NCBI GenBank assembly: GCA_017745135.1
Contig: JAGIAB010000017.1
Span: 1 to 19,343, forward strand
Reading direction: 5' to 3'
Source: Flavisolibacter sp.
GTDB taxonomy: Bacteria > Bacteroidota > Bacteroidia > Chitinophagales > Chitinophagaceae
Length of the DNA: 19,343 nucleotides
The notes under the pieces were generated by a model. That model had not been told where the DNA came from, ran no database searches, and saw only the letters and a program-made list of their open reading frames with translations. The translations under genes were made by a program, and so were the position numbers. Shown here piece by piece: positions 14,401 through 19,343 of this stretch (position 1 is its first letter; the number at the start of each line of letters is the position of its first letter).

Positions 14401-14848
14401 GGAAGAATATGTTGAGAAGTTTGTCTTCACCAAATTTGATCCTGCCGGATTTGTAGAGCATCCAAACATCAAATCATCTACTTCTATTGTCGATTTCATC
14501 TTCCGCCTTCTCGGTTACGAGTATTTGGGAAGAACAGATTTAGTACACGTTTTGGACAAACCTGAAGTAATGAATGCAGGCAATGAGGCCTGGGATGAAC
14601 CTGCTGAACACTCGAATGATAAGCCGGCAAAACAACCGGAGTTATCAAGTGTTCGTGTAGTGGCCTCTCAACCTGTAGCGGCAAAAGCACATACCCATAA
14701 AAACGGCTCCAACCTGGATGCAGTGAATGTGGCTGCGAAGAGTATGCAAAGTGATGCACCGGCATGTAATACTTGCGGACATATCACCATTCGCAGTGGT
14801 ACTTGTTACAAATGTTTGAATTGCGGTAACTCAATGGGTTGCAGTTAA
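11486..14848 (+). CDS. nrdJ: Adenosylcobalamin-dependent (class II) ribonucleotide reductase
   Basis: Cytoplasmic enzyme that reduces ribonucleotides to deoxyribonucleotides using an AdoCbl-derived radical and no separate radical subunit, so it works with or without oxygen. The barrel carries the class II set: Cys182 (PHACFIL) and Cys402 (NTACNLA) as the redox pair, and NPCSE at 389-393 (N389, thiyl Cys391, E393). The 11-residue Cys391-Cys402 spacing is the one I recall for Thermotoga NrdJ. PTGTIGLVMDCDTTGVEPD lies further on. The charged linker at about 835-870 contains repeat-derived ELQTPDSELQTP. A TSCPD-type domain (about 905-1010) follows, and a C-terminal Cys-rich tail (C1094, C1097, C1107, C1110, C1113, C1119) that relays electrons or binds zinc. 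There is no N-terminal ATP cone. At 1120 residues it is at the long end of the family. Confidence 0.95.
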   Translation: MARESKQPIKGLRFQRKFTREDVNVFDQFEYDYRTSVIRNPNGEIVFEMNNVEVPKQWSQIATDILAQKYFRKAGVPQQDGSLGRETSVKQVAHRMANCWRVWGERYGYFASFDDAQIFYEELVYSILNQACVPNSPQWFNTGLHESYGIKGKPQGHYYVDQVDGQLKKSTSAYERPQPHACFILSVDDDLVNEGGIMDLWVREARIFKYGSGVGTNYSNIRGEGEKLSGGGTSSGLMSFLKIGDRAAGAIKSGGTTRRAAKMVCLDLDHPEIVEFVNWKVEEEKKVAALIAAGYPSDYEGEAYRTVSGQNSNNSVRIPNSFFEKLEKDEDWELKARGDGRTMKKIPSRELWNQIAYAAWRCADPGTQYNTTINEWHTCPEGGEIRASNPCSEYMFLDNTACNLASANLMKFYDFETGTLDVEGFEYTCRLWTVVLEISVLMAQFPSKEVAQLSYEYRTLGLGYANLGTVLMVSGIPYDSEKARAIAGSITAIMTGVAYKTSAELAEVMGAFPRYEENKEHMLRVMRNHRLAAYDADSYEGLSVKPQGLKAQYCPDYLLKAACKAWDEAVELGEQFGYRNAQATVIAPTGTIGLVMDCDTTGVEPDFALVKFKKLSGGGYFKIINQSVPVALQRLGYNEKEVDAIIKYAVGAGTFSGAPHINHQTLSEKGFIAEEIKKLDASVASAFEIGFVFNVYNLGEECLKRLGFKPEQYFNFEWSLLEALGFTDAQIEAANDYVCGTMTVEGAPYLKEEHLAVFDCANKCGKKGQRYIHAHGHIRMMAAAQPFISGAISKTINLPHEAEIEEIADSYLLSWQLGLKACALYRDGSKLSQPLSNKSDKKKKESDTAEELQTPDSELQTPLESNIVDMGKLTIEELLDEVTKRVQASPDTQLKRKLASIVERRALPAKRRGFTQKAKINGQTIFLRTGEYSDETLGEIFIDMAKEGATMRSMLNCFAIAVSIGLQYGVPLEEYVEKFVFTKFDPAGFVEHPNIKSSTSIVDFIFRLLGYEYLGRTDLVHVLDKPEVMNAGNEAWDEPAEHSNDKPAKQPELSSVRVVASQPVAAKAHTHKNGSNLDAVNVAAKSMQSDAPACNTCGHITIRSGTCYKCLNCGNSMGCS
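14036..14070 (+). repeat. Direct repeat encoding ELQTP motifs within nrdJ
   Basis: Two perfect 14-bp copies of GAACTTCAAACTCC (14036-14049 and 14057-14070) flank AGACTCC. The unit belongs to the heptad style (GAACTTC, AAACTCC, AGACTCC, GAACTTC, AAACTCC) also found between ftsX and the DUF3098 gene. It encodes ELQTPDSELQTP in a low-complexity linker, so an intergenic-type repeat has become coding. Confidence 0.7.
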
Positions 14849-14859
14849 GGCCTCCCTAA

Positions 14860-14877
14860 TCCCGATAGCTATCGGGA
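14860..14877. repeat. CCCGATAGCTATCGGG palindrome, copy 1
   Basis: Perfect 18-bp palindrome TCCCGATAGCTATCGGGA, 11 nt after the nrdJ stop. It interrupts the GGCC...CCTCCGGTGGAGGG repeat, which suggests one repeat nested in another. Further copies are at 15846 and 17538. Confidence 0.8.
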
Positions 14878-14941
14878 CCTCCGGTGGAGGGACTTCGCTG
14901 ACGCACAAAACCAAATAGTTCAATAGTCATCATAGAAATTT

Positions 14942-14978
14942 AAAAGCTCTTAATGTTGAAGAAACGTTGAGAGCTTTT
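14942..14978 (+). terminator. nrdJ hairpin terminator
   Basis: A 16-bp stem (14942-14957 and 14963-14978) with a 5-nt loop GAAGA, ending AGAGCTTTTAT. Two positions pair only as G-U in the plus-strand RNA (U54-G66, U51-G69) and would be A-C mismatches on the other strand. This points to the plus-strand transcript as the folded one. It lies 93 nt after the nrdJ stop. Confidence 0.65.
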
Positions 14979-15045
14979 ATAGTTAAATAAGCGAGGTTTG
15001 TGAGTTGATGGCCTTCCCACCGGGAAGGTCGGGATGGGCCTTATG

Positions 15046-15064
15046 ATTTCCACACCATGTTTAA
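15046..15064. repeat. Short dispersed repeat, copy 2
   Basis: ATTTCCACACCATGTTTAA, one base different from 10163-10181. Here it follows the AGAGCTTTT hairpin and the GGGATGGGCC end of the palindromic element. The rest of the gap to 15187 shows nothing further. Confidence 0.5.
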
Positions 15065-15187
15065 AACTTTTCCTTCGTTAAATACAGATGAGCTTAAACT
15101 TTGTGCAACTTTTTTAGAGTAATTACTTACTAACCTTATTTAAAATATACTTAGGACGGAAAACCAAAACCTATGTACTTGAACCAA

Positions 15188-15207
15188 AATCCCGCCTCGG
15201 CGGGATT
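15188..15207 (-). terminator. Terminator after the 72-residue protein gene
   Basis: Stem AATCCCGC / GCGGGATT with loop CTCG. On the minus strand it is followed by TTGG after the TTTT of the stem end, and it begins 5 nt after the 15213 stop codon. The plus-strand side has ACTTTTT, so it may also stop plus-strand transcripts. Confidence 0.75.
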
Positions 15208-15212
15208 ACTTT

Positions 15213-15431
15213 TTAAAAACCAAGCTTGCTGCCAATATCACCCAAAGGGTTTCCGCTTCCACCTGCAGCGCCGCCTGCCTGCCCGCCGCTTGTTCCTAAA
15301 ACCGAATCAATCTGCCCTCCAAATGCAGGAAACTTTTGTTTTACATAACCGGCAACCACACCTAAAACCTGCTGTGCTTTATCGGCAGGGATGCCTGTCT
15401 TTTCTACTATTTGGTTAATTAATTCGTTCAT
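15213..15431 (-). CDS. Small helical protein with a Gly-rich tail
   Basis: Seventy-two residues with no signal peptide or membrane segment. The N-terminal part (MNELINQIVEKTGIPADKAQ, then about 24 more residues to VLG) is two or three predicted helices. The C-terminal 26 residues are a flexible Gly/Ala/Ser-rich tail (GGQAGGAAGGSG). The helical part aligns with the 60-residue protein encoded just upstream: LI-x-I/L-x-K, a D-x-A-x-K/Q-V segment, V-x-x-K-F/Y-P, and a terminal IDSVLG / VNNIFG. They are therefore paralogues. The helical pattern recalls small DUF2267/DUF2780-like proteins, but this is not certain and no function is proposed. A terminator lies on each side, so it is probably monocistronic. 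Confidence 0.7.
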   Translation of the reverse strand: MNELINQIVEKTGIPADKAQQVLGVVAGYVKQKFPAFGGQIDSVLGTSGGQAGGAAGGSGNPLGDIGSKLGF

Positions 15432-15485
15432 GACTTTTGGTTTTGTTTATTACCAACAAATCAAAGGCCTGAATTGTTTGAAAAT

Positions 15486-15508
15486 AAAAAACCACTCGTA
15501 ATGAGTGG
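15486..15508 (-). terminator. Terminator after the 60-residue protein gene
   Basis: On the minus strand, stem CCACTC / GAGTGG with a 5-nt loop is followed by TTTTTTATTTT. It lies 89 nt after the stop at 15597 and separates the two small paralogues into different transcripts. Confidence 0.75.
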
Positions 15509-15559
15509 CTCAATTGAAATAGGTTATATAAATAAGTCTTTGCTGTGGAATAGCTTGTT

Positions 15560-15584
15560 CCCTCTACAGCTTTACTGGAGAGGG
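15560..15584. repeat. CCCTCT...AGAGGG hairpin of the GGCC-repeat type
   Basis: CCCTCT (15560-15565) and AGAGGG (15579-15584), with inner CAG/CTG, form a hairpin followed by GTCAGGGTAGG. The plan resembles the GGAGGGGGTTGGGGAGGCC end of the leuS element, so it may be a distant relative. It ends 12 nt from the stop codon of the 60-residue protein gene. Confidence 0.4.
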
Positions 15585-15596
15585 TCAGGGTAGGTT

Positions 15597-15779
15597 CTAT
15601 TTATTCCCGAAAATATTATTCACAGCTCCTGAAAGCATTGGATATTTATCCACCACAAAATTTTTGATGGTTTCGATCACCTTACCGGCCTGTTCATCAC
15701 TAAGTTCTGCCTCTGATTTTAATCTTTCAATAAGTTCCGTTACCTGTCCTTGTGCATTGTCTTTGTTTAATCCAAACAT
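15597..15779 (-). CDS. Small helical protein, paralogue of the 72-residue protein
   Basis: Sixty residues, acidic, with no signal or membrane segment. It consists of a short head (MFGLNKDN) and helices running through VTELIERLKSEAELSDEQAG and onward to FVVDKYPMLSGAVNNIFG. It aligns with the neighbouring 72-residue product but lacks the Gly-rich tail. It lies between clpX (94 nt upstream, behind a CCCGATAGCTATC palindrome) and a terminator. It could be read through from clpX or have its own start; no TAnnTTTG box was found. Coding is supported mainly by the paralogy. The function is unknown. Confidence 0.65.
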   Translation of the reverse strand: MFGLNKDNAQGQVTELIERLKSEAELSDEQAGKVIETIKNFVVDKYPMLSGAVNNIFGNK

Positions 15780-15845
15780 ATGATCACTGATTTAATGATT
15801 AAGAATGATTTCGCTGATGAACTAATTCGTGTAATTAGTGAATAA

Positions 15846-15863
15846 TCCCGATAGCTATCAGGA
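15846..15863. repeat. CCCGATAGCTATC palindrome, copy 2, downstream of clpX
   Basis: TCCCGATAGCTATCAGGA, one mismatch from a perfect palindrome, lies 11 nt after the clpX stop. On the minus strand it is followed by TTATTC, so it may double as a weak clpX terminator. An 8-bp direct repeat CGTGTAAT (15828-15835 and 15864-15871) brackets it. Confidence 0.65.
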
Positions 15864-15873
15864 CGTGTAATAA

Positions 15874-17124
15874 TTACGCCACCTTCAGAAGGCTCAACTT
15901 GCTCTTATCAAACTTACGTTTAGCGTATTCAATATCGAGGTTGAAGAATTTTTCTTTAGAAGAAGGTAATTCAAACATGGCATCAGTAAGTATTCCTTCG
16001 CAGATGCTGCGCAATCCTCTTGCTCCTAATTTGTATTCCACTGCTTTCTCCACCATGAAGTCAAAAACCTCGTCTTCAATCGTCAACTTAATACCTTCCA
16101 GCTCAAACAGGCGAATGTATTGTTTGATCAATGCATTCTTTGGTTCCGTAAGAATAGCTCTTAAGGTTTCCGCATCCAAAGGATCCAGGTGTGTAGCCAC
16201 AGGCAAACGTCCTAACAATTCAGGAATTAATCCGAATGTTTTTAAGTCCTGTGCGTTCACATATTTCAGAAGATTCTTTTTCATCATCTCCTGTTGTTCC
16301 TTGTCCACATTAAAACCAATAGTGTTGGTTTGAACACGGCGTGCAATGATGCGATCGATACCATCGAAAGCACCACCGCAGATGAAAAGAACATTTTGAG
16401 TATTGATCTTAATAAGCTTTTGTTCAGGATGCTTTCTTCCGCCTTGTGGTGGAACCAAAACATCAGTGCCTTCCAGCAGCTTCAACATGCCCTGCTGAAC
16501 GCCTTCGCCGCTTACATCACGGGTAATGGAAGGGTTGTCGCTCTTTCTTGCAATCTTATCGATTTCATCGATGTAAACAATGCCTCGTTCCGCGGCAGCT
16601 ACATCATAATTGCAAACCTGCAAAAGGCGGGTAAGAATGCTTTCAACATCTTCGCCAACATAACCTGCTTCTGTAAACACAGTAGCATCAACAATGGTGA
16701 AAGGAACATTCAACAGCTTGGCAATGGTTTTTGCCAGCAGGGTTTTACCGGTACCGGTTTCACCAACCATGATGATATTGCTCTTTTCAATTTCAATTTC
16801 ATCCTTGGTGGCTGCTTCAGCAGATTTGTATTGAAGACGTTTGTAATGATTGTAAACAGCTACAGCTAAAACTTTTTTTGCTTCATCCTGTCCGATCACA
16901 TATTCGTCCAGAAACTTTTTAATCTCGACAGGCTTTTTCACTGTCAACTTAAAAGAAGAAGGGTTTGCTGTCTTATCGTCACGAACCATTAATTCCTGGT
17001 CAATGATCTCTCTTGCATGCTCCACGCAATTCTCGCAAATATGTCCTTCTTGTCCGGCAATAAGGATCTTTACTTCATCCCTGCTGCGGCCACAAAACGA
17101 ACAGTGTAAAATATTTTTTGCCAT
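15874..17124 (-). CDS. clpX: ATP-dependent Clp protease ATPase subunit ClpX
   Basis: Hexameric AAA+ unfoldase that recognises tagged or damaged proteins and threads them into ClpP in the cytoplasm. The 416-residue protein is full length. Visible features are the zinc-binding domain with C8, C11, C30 and C33, Walker A GETGTGKT at 121-128, pore loop GYVG at 154-157, Walker B IVYIDEID at 182-189 and the RKH loop at 230-232. The IGF loop for ClpP docking is at 269-271, the arginine finger in LGRLP at about R306, and the sensor-2 motif GARGLR at 367-372. Having the IGF loop and two clpP genes upstream on the same strand shows that it partners them. A 669-nt gap with a terminator and its own predicted promoter suggests independent transcription. 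Confidence 0.97.
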   Translation of the reverse strand: MAKNILHCSFCGRSRDEVKILIAGQEGHICENCVEHAREIIDQELMVRDDKTANPSSFKLTVKKPVEIKKFLDEYVIGQDEAKKVLAVAVYNHYKRLQYKSAEAATKDEIEIEKSNIIMVGETGTGKTLLAKTIAKLLNVPFTIVDATVFTEAGYVGEDVESILTRLLQVCNYDVAAAERGIVYIDEIDKIARKSDNPSITRDVSGEGVQQGMLKLLEGTDVLVPPQGGRKHPEQKLIKINTQNVLFICGGAFDGIDRIIARRVQTNTIGFNVDKEQQEMMKKNLLKYVNAQDLKTFGLIPELLGRLPVATHLDPLDAETLRAILTEPKNALIKQYIRLFELEGIKLTIEDEVFDFMVEKAVEYKLGARGLRSICEGILTDAMFELPSSKEKFFNLDIEYAKRKFDKSKLSLLKVA

Positions 17125-17187
17125 TTAATTGTTTCTGGTACTTAAGTTAGAACATTTAATTCAGCTAAAAGCTGCATTTTAAGCCTA

Positions 17188-17216
17188 CAAAAATAGAAAA
17201 ATCCTTTGGGCGCAAG
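17188..17216 (-). promoter_or_regulatory. Predicted clpX promoter
   Basis: On the minus strand, CTTG (17216-17213) and TATTTTTG (17195-17188) are 17 nt apart. The -7 box fits TAnnTTTG exactly and the -33 box has three of four bases. Transcription would start about 57 nt before the clpX ATG. Confidence 0.5.
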
Positions 17217-17400
17217 GGTTTATTTGACAAGATTATAAGAATTTATTAGACTAACACGCAAACCAATGCGGTGAAATCCCCTAACAAGCTGTTGGGAATG
17301 AGGATGATTTGCGGTTGAATTAGGCTTTTTGTAGTGCTATACCGATTGAAGTGGAGTAGGATCGGTGTAGTTTAGTAGAAATAAAAAGAATAATGAGATT

Positions 17401-17588
17401 TTGATAAGGAGCAACCACTACTCCGCTTCTTTCCATTTCTGCGTAGCCCGCAGAACTTCGTTCGCAACCTTCGCAAAAGCAATGGATAATTGCTTTTACT
17501 TGGTTATGCTGCAAGTCCGGCACAAAGCCAGCACACAATCCCGATAGCTATCGGGATCAGCGGGGTATCCGCTTCTATCGGGGCTAGG
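17401..17588 (-). ncRNA. Highly structured repeat or RNA-like element between clpP and clpX
   Basis: On the minus strand the element opens CCTAGCCCCGATAGAAGCGG and closes TGGAAAGAAGCGG followed by GTTGCTCC. Between these lie consecutive hairpins: AGCGG/CCGCT (near 17570-17556), ATCCCGATAGCTATCGGGAT (17557-17538), AAGCAAT/ATTGCTT (17496-17478) and CTGCG/CGCAG (about 17453-17439). I recall the AGCCCCGAT-GAAGCGG start as a very common intergenic element in Bacteroidota. A 72-codon ORF across it is judged spurious. It may be a structured RNA or a dispersed palindromic repeat. The flanks, 17217-17400 and 17589-17704, show only ACCGAT/ATCGGT at 17341-17366. Confidence 0.45.
17538..17557. repeat. 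ATCCCGATAGCTATCGGGAT palindrome, copy 3
   Basis: Perfect 20-bp palindrome within the structured element, and the longest of the three copies in the window. The other copies sit next to nrdJ and clpX stop codons. Confidence 0.85.
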
Positions 17589-17704
17589 GCACTTGCGTAA
17601 TTACTCTTGCCTGCAGTGCCTCACATTTAAACATGCAAGAACACAATCCTAATAAATAAAATCTGTGAACATCCATCCCATCTGTGTCATCCATGTTCAA
17701 AACA

Positions 17705-17725
17705 AACCCCGCATAAAGCGGGGTT
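17705..17725 (-). terminator. Terminator after the clpP pair
   Basis: On the minus strand, stem AACCCCGC / GCGGGGTT with a 5-nt loop is followed by TGTTTTG. It lies 69 nt after the downstream clpP stop. Between the two is an iteration of CCATTCA-like units (17750-17790), another short repeat style. Confidence 0.8.
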
Positions 17726-17793
17726 AAATTATTAATTGAATCAACTACTCACCATTCACTATTCACAACTAACCATTGAGACCATTCACCACC

Positions 17794-18468
17794 TCAATAC
17801 AGCTTATTAATAACCTTATCTACAACTCCATACTCAACTGACCTTTCGGCATCCATCCAATAATCCCTCTCAAAATCTTTACGGATGCGTTCGATAGTTT
17901 GACCAGTGTTTTCTGCCAAAATTCTTGCACCCATTTCCTTGGTGCGTAAAATTTGTTCGGCATGAATTTCCATATCGGCACTCACACCTTGAATATGTCC
18001 ACCCAAAGACGGCTGGTGAATCATTACTTCGCCATGAGGAAAAATAAAACGTCTGCCTTTTTCACCACCGCTTAATAAAATACTGCCCATCGATGCCGCC
18101 AATCCCATACAAATGGTACTTACAGGAGATTTAATCAATTGCATGGTATCGTAAATTACCATTCCGCTTGTTACTGAACCACCGGGGCTGCTAATGAAGA
18201 ATTTAATTTCTTCGCCTGGCTTGTCGGCCTCCAGCAATAACAATTTTGTTACTACATCTTTTGCTGATTTATCGTCTACAATGCCCCATAAATAAATACT
18301 GCGGGTATCGTAAAAATATTTTTCAAGCTTTTTATAGAGCATGCGTGTATCTAACTCGGCTCTTTCTTCCTTTTCTTCTTCGGGCTCTTCCGGTGTTCCG
18401 GGAGTGCTTGGATCCGGTTGCGGTTGCCTTAAATTCCAGTGTCTGTAGAATTGATCTTGTAAGCTCAT
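17794..18468 (-). CDS. clpP: ATP-dependent Clp protease proteolytic subunit, second paralogue
   Basis: Serine peptidase of 224 residues that forms barrel-shaped heptamer rings and degrades substrates fed by ClpX. The catalytic triad is intact: S126 in GLAASMGS, H151 in MIHQPS, and D202 in RDYWM. SSPGGS (93-98) forms the substrate-cradling region. The N-terminus is unusual: residues 15-40 are rich in Pro and Glu (PEEPEEEKEE) and longer than a normal ClpP propeptide. This may be an autoprocessed prosegment or a gate over the axial pore. It begins 11 nt after the other clpP, so the two are cotranscribed and may form mixed rings. Spacing between the triad residues matches its partner, which supports an old duplication. 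Confidence 0.95.
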   Translation of the reverse strand: MSLQDQFYRHWNLRQPQPDPSTPGTPEEPEEEKEERAELDTRMLYKKLEKYFYDTRSIYLWGIVDDKSAKDVVTKLLLLEADKPGEEIKFFISSPGGSVTSGMVIYDTMQLIKSPVSTICMGLAASMGSILLSGGEKGRRFIFPHGEVMIHQPSLGGHIQGVSADMEIHAEQILRTKEMGARILAENTGQTIERIRKDFERDYWMDAERSVEYGVVDKVINKLY

Positions 18469-18479
18469 CTTAATTCCTT

Positions 18480-19181
18480 TTATTTAGTTTCTTGTTTTTT
18501 ATCTTTTCTTGGATTGATCAATAGAACTTCGTCTACTAATCCATAATCCTTTGCTTCGGGAGCAGTCATCCAGTAGTCACGATCGAAATCTGCTTCGATC
18601 TTTTCAGGGTTTTGCCCGGAGTGAAAGCAGACGATCTCGTACAATTCTCTTTTCAGTTTCCTGATTTCCTTCACTGTTACTTCAATATCGGTTGCCTGTC
18701 CGCCAATGGCACCGCTTGGCTGGTGCATCATAATGCGGGCATGTTTCAATGCAGCTCTTTTGCCTTTTGTTCCTGCGGCTAACAACACACAACCCATGGA
18801 TGCAGCCATGCCAATACAAATCGTAGCTACATCTGGGGAAACATATTGCATGGTATCATAAACACCGAGACCTGCGTAAACACTGCCACCAGGTGAGTTT
18901 ACGTACATGTTAATGTCTCTTGTTCTATCAGTAGAATCCAGGAAAAGTAATTGGGCGGTTACAATATTAGCCACCTCATCGTTGATGGGATAGCCTAAAA
19001 ATATAATTCGGTCCATCATCAAACGGCTGTAAACATCCATTACAGCCACATTCATTGGACGCTCTTCGATGATATTCGGAGTAAGGGCAGTAACAAGATA
19101 TTTGTTATAGCTATCTAATGTGTTGCTCGATAAACCCCGGTGCTTTACGGCATATTTTTCAAATTCTGAATTAAAACTCAT
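18480..19181 (-). CDS. clpP: ATP-dependent Clp protease proteolytic subunit, first paralogue
   Basis: Serine peptidase of 233 residues, partner of ClpX. The triad is S128 (GMAASMG), H153 (MMHQPSG) and D202 (RDYWM), with NSPGGS at 95-100. The N-terminal 43 residues include a likely propeptide and the LTPNIIEERP segment that precedes the conserved YSRLMMDRIIFLG strand; this is the more canonical ClpP of the pair. The C-terminus is short and basic (NPRKDKKQETK). It is the first of the two clpP genes; the second starts 11 nt after its stop. In this phylum the gene before it is often tig, which would lie beyond the right edge. No confident promoter was found in 19182-19260. Confidence 0.96.
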   Translation of the reverse strand: MSFNSEFEKYAVKHRGLSSNTLDSYNKYLVTALTPNIIEERPMNVAVMDVYSRLMMDRIIFLGYPINDEVANIVTAQLLFLDSTDRTRDINMYVNSPGGSVYAGLGVYDTMQYVSPDVATICIGMAASMGCVLLAAGTKGKRAALKHARIMMHQPSGAIGGQATDIEVTVKEIRKLKRELYEIVCFHSGQNPEKIEADFDRDYWMTAPEAKDYGLVDEVLLINPRKDKKQETK

Positions 19182-19270
19182 ATCGTCTTTGATTAGATTT
19201 TAAGCAAATTAAGTGAATGTGCAGTATCAAATACCATGCTTGGGCAAAAAAGCGACAAAATGGCTTTTAA

Positions 19271-19307
19271 GGTACGAAGTACAAGGTTAGAAGTACGAGG
19301 TACGAAA
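19271..19307. repeat. Heptad-iterated repeat upstream of clpP
   Basis: Units GGTACGA, AGTACAA, GGTTAGA, AGTACGA and GGTACGA form a 7-nt periodic array. The style equals that at 4521-4610 and in nrdJ, with TAC in place of TTC. Confidence 0.55.
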
Positions 19308-19313
19308 TATTTT

Positions 19314-19341
19314 AGCCGGATAAATTTTATCCGGCTTTTTT
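19314..19341 (+). terminator. Intrinsic terminator at the right edge
   Basis: Stem AGCCGGATAA / TTATCCGGCT with a short A/T loop is followed by TTTTTT on the plus strand. On the minus strand the tail is only TAAAATATTT. The plus orientation is therefore better, though it may also end a minus-strand gene upstream of clpP. Confidence 0.6.
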
Positions 19342-19343
19342 CA

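Larger units (their letters stand above)
14849..15040. mobile_element. GGCC-ended palindromic element abutting the nrdJ stop
   Basis: Starts GGCCTCCCTAATCCC directly after the nrdJ TAA and carries CCTCCGGTGGAGGGACTTCGC. The other end, read inward on the minus strand, is GGCCCATCCCGACC followed by TTCCCGGTGGGAA. Both ends share the GGCC-CCC-CCGGTGG plan with the element in leuS. The left end is interrupted by the CCCGATAGCTATCGGG palindrome. The interior holds the nrdJ hairpin terminator. Treating both ends as one 192-bp element is inference; they could be two separate half-units. Confidence 0.5.

Noticed and set aside
16294..16869. 191-codon plus-strand ORF opposite clpX
   Set aside because: It is the antisense shadow of a strongly conserved gene, with low-complexity composition and no recognisable domain.
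17320..17538. 72-codon minus-strand ORF between clpX and clpP
   Set aside because: It lies mostly within the hairpin-rich repeat element, has no family resemblance, and its Cys/His content follows from the repeat sequence.
17125..17793. CRISPR array or integron attC site
   Set aside because: The palindromes are not regularly spaced with unique spacers, and no cas or integrase gene is present.

Overview
The window looks like chromosome from a Bacteroidota bacterium, most likely family Chitinophagaceae. Pointers are the ftsX / DUF3098 / uppP gene order, the Bacteroidota form of LeuRS, a tandem clpP-clpP-clpX locus, promoters of the TTTG...TAnnTTTG type, few Shine-Dalgarno sequences, and many short palindromic intergenic repeats. 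The assignment rests on recalled family features, not on a search.

Layout. (1) 183-5489, minus strand: ftsX, a DUF3098 membrane protein, uppP, a lipoprotein with an internally duplicated domain, a UMF1-type MFS transporter and an MBL-fold hydrolase. The first three belong to envelope and division biology. A terminator follows the lipoprotein gene, so the transporter and hydrolase (20 nt overlap) probably form a separate unit. (2) 5490-6069: divergent intergenic region with a repeat-derived ftsX promoter and a long structured leuS leader. (3) 6070-10781, plus strand: leuS, a secreted endonuclease/exonuclease/phosphatase-family protein and a conserved hypothetical protein. (4) 10782-11485: repeat-rich gap with a possible nrdJ promoter and a short upstream ORF. 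(5) 11486-14848, plus: nrdJ, the B12-dependent ribonucleotide reductase. (6) 14849-15873: repeats, terminators and two small paralogous helical proteins (minus). (7) 15874-19181, minus: clpX and two clpP paralogues, separated by a 669 nt gap holding a structured element.

The main interest is how repeats have invaded genes. leuS is 1073 codons, well above the roughly 920-945 I expect for this phylum. The excess is explained by two in-frame insertions: a 142 bp GGCC-ended palindromic element five residues before the TTRPDT editing motif, and about 105 codons near KMSKS that resemble a DUF559/Vsr-like nuclease core. A relative of the GGCC element begins directly after the nrdJ stop codon, and a heptad-type repeat encodes part of a linker inside nrdJ. 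At least five dispersed repeat families occur in this 19 kb, and some appear to supply promoters, leaders or terminators. No tRNA, rRNA, CRISPR array, transposase or phage gene was seen.
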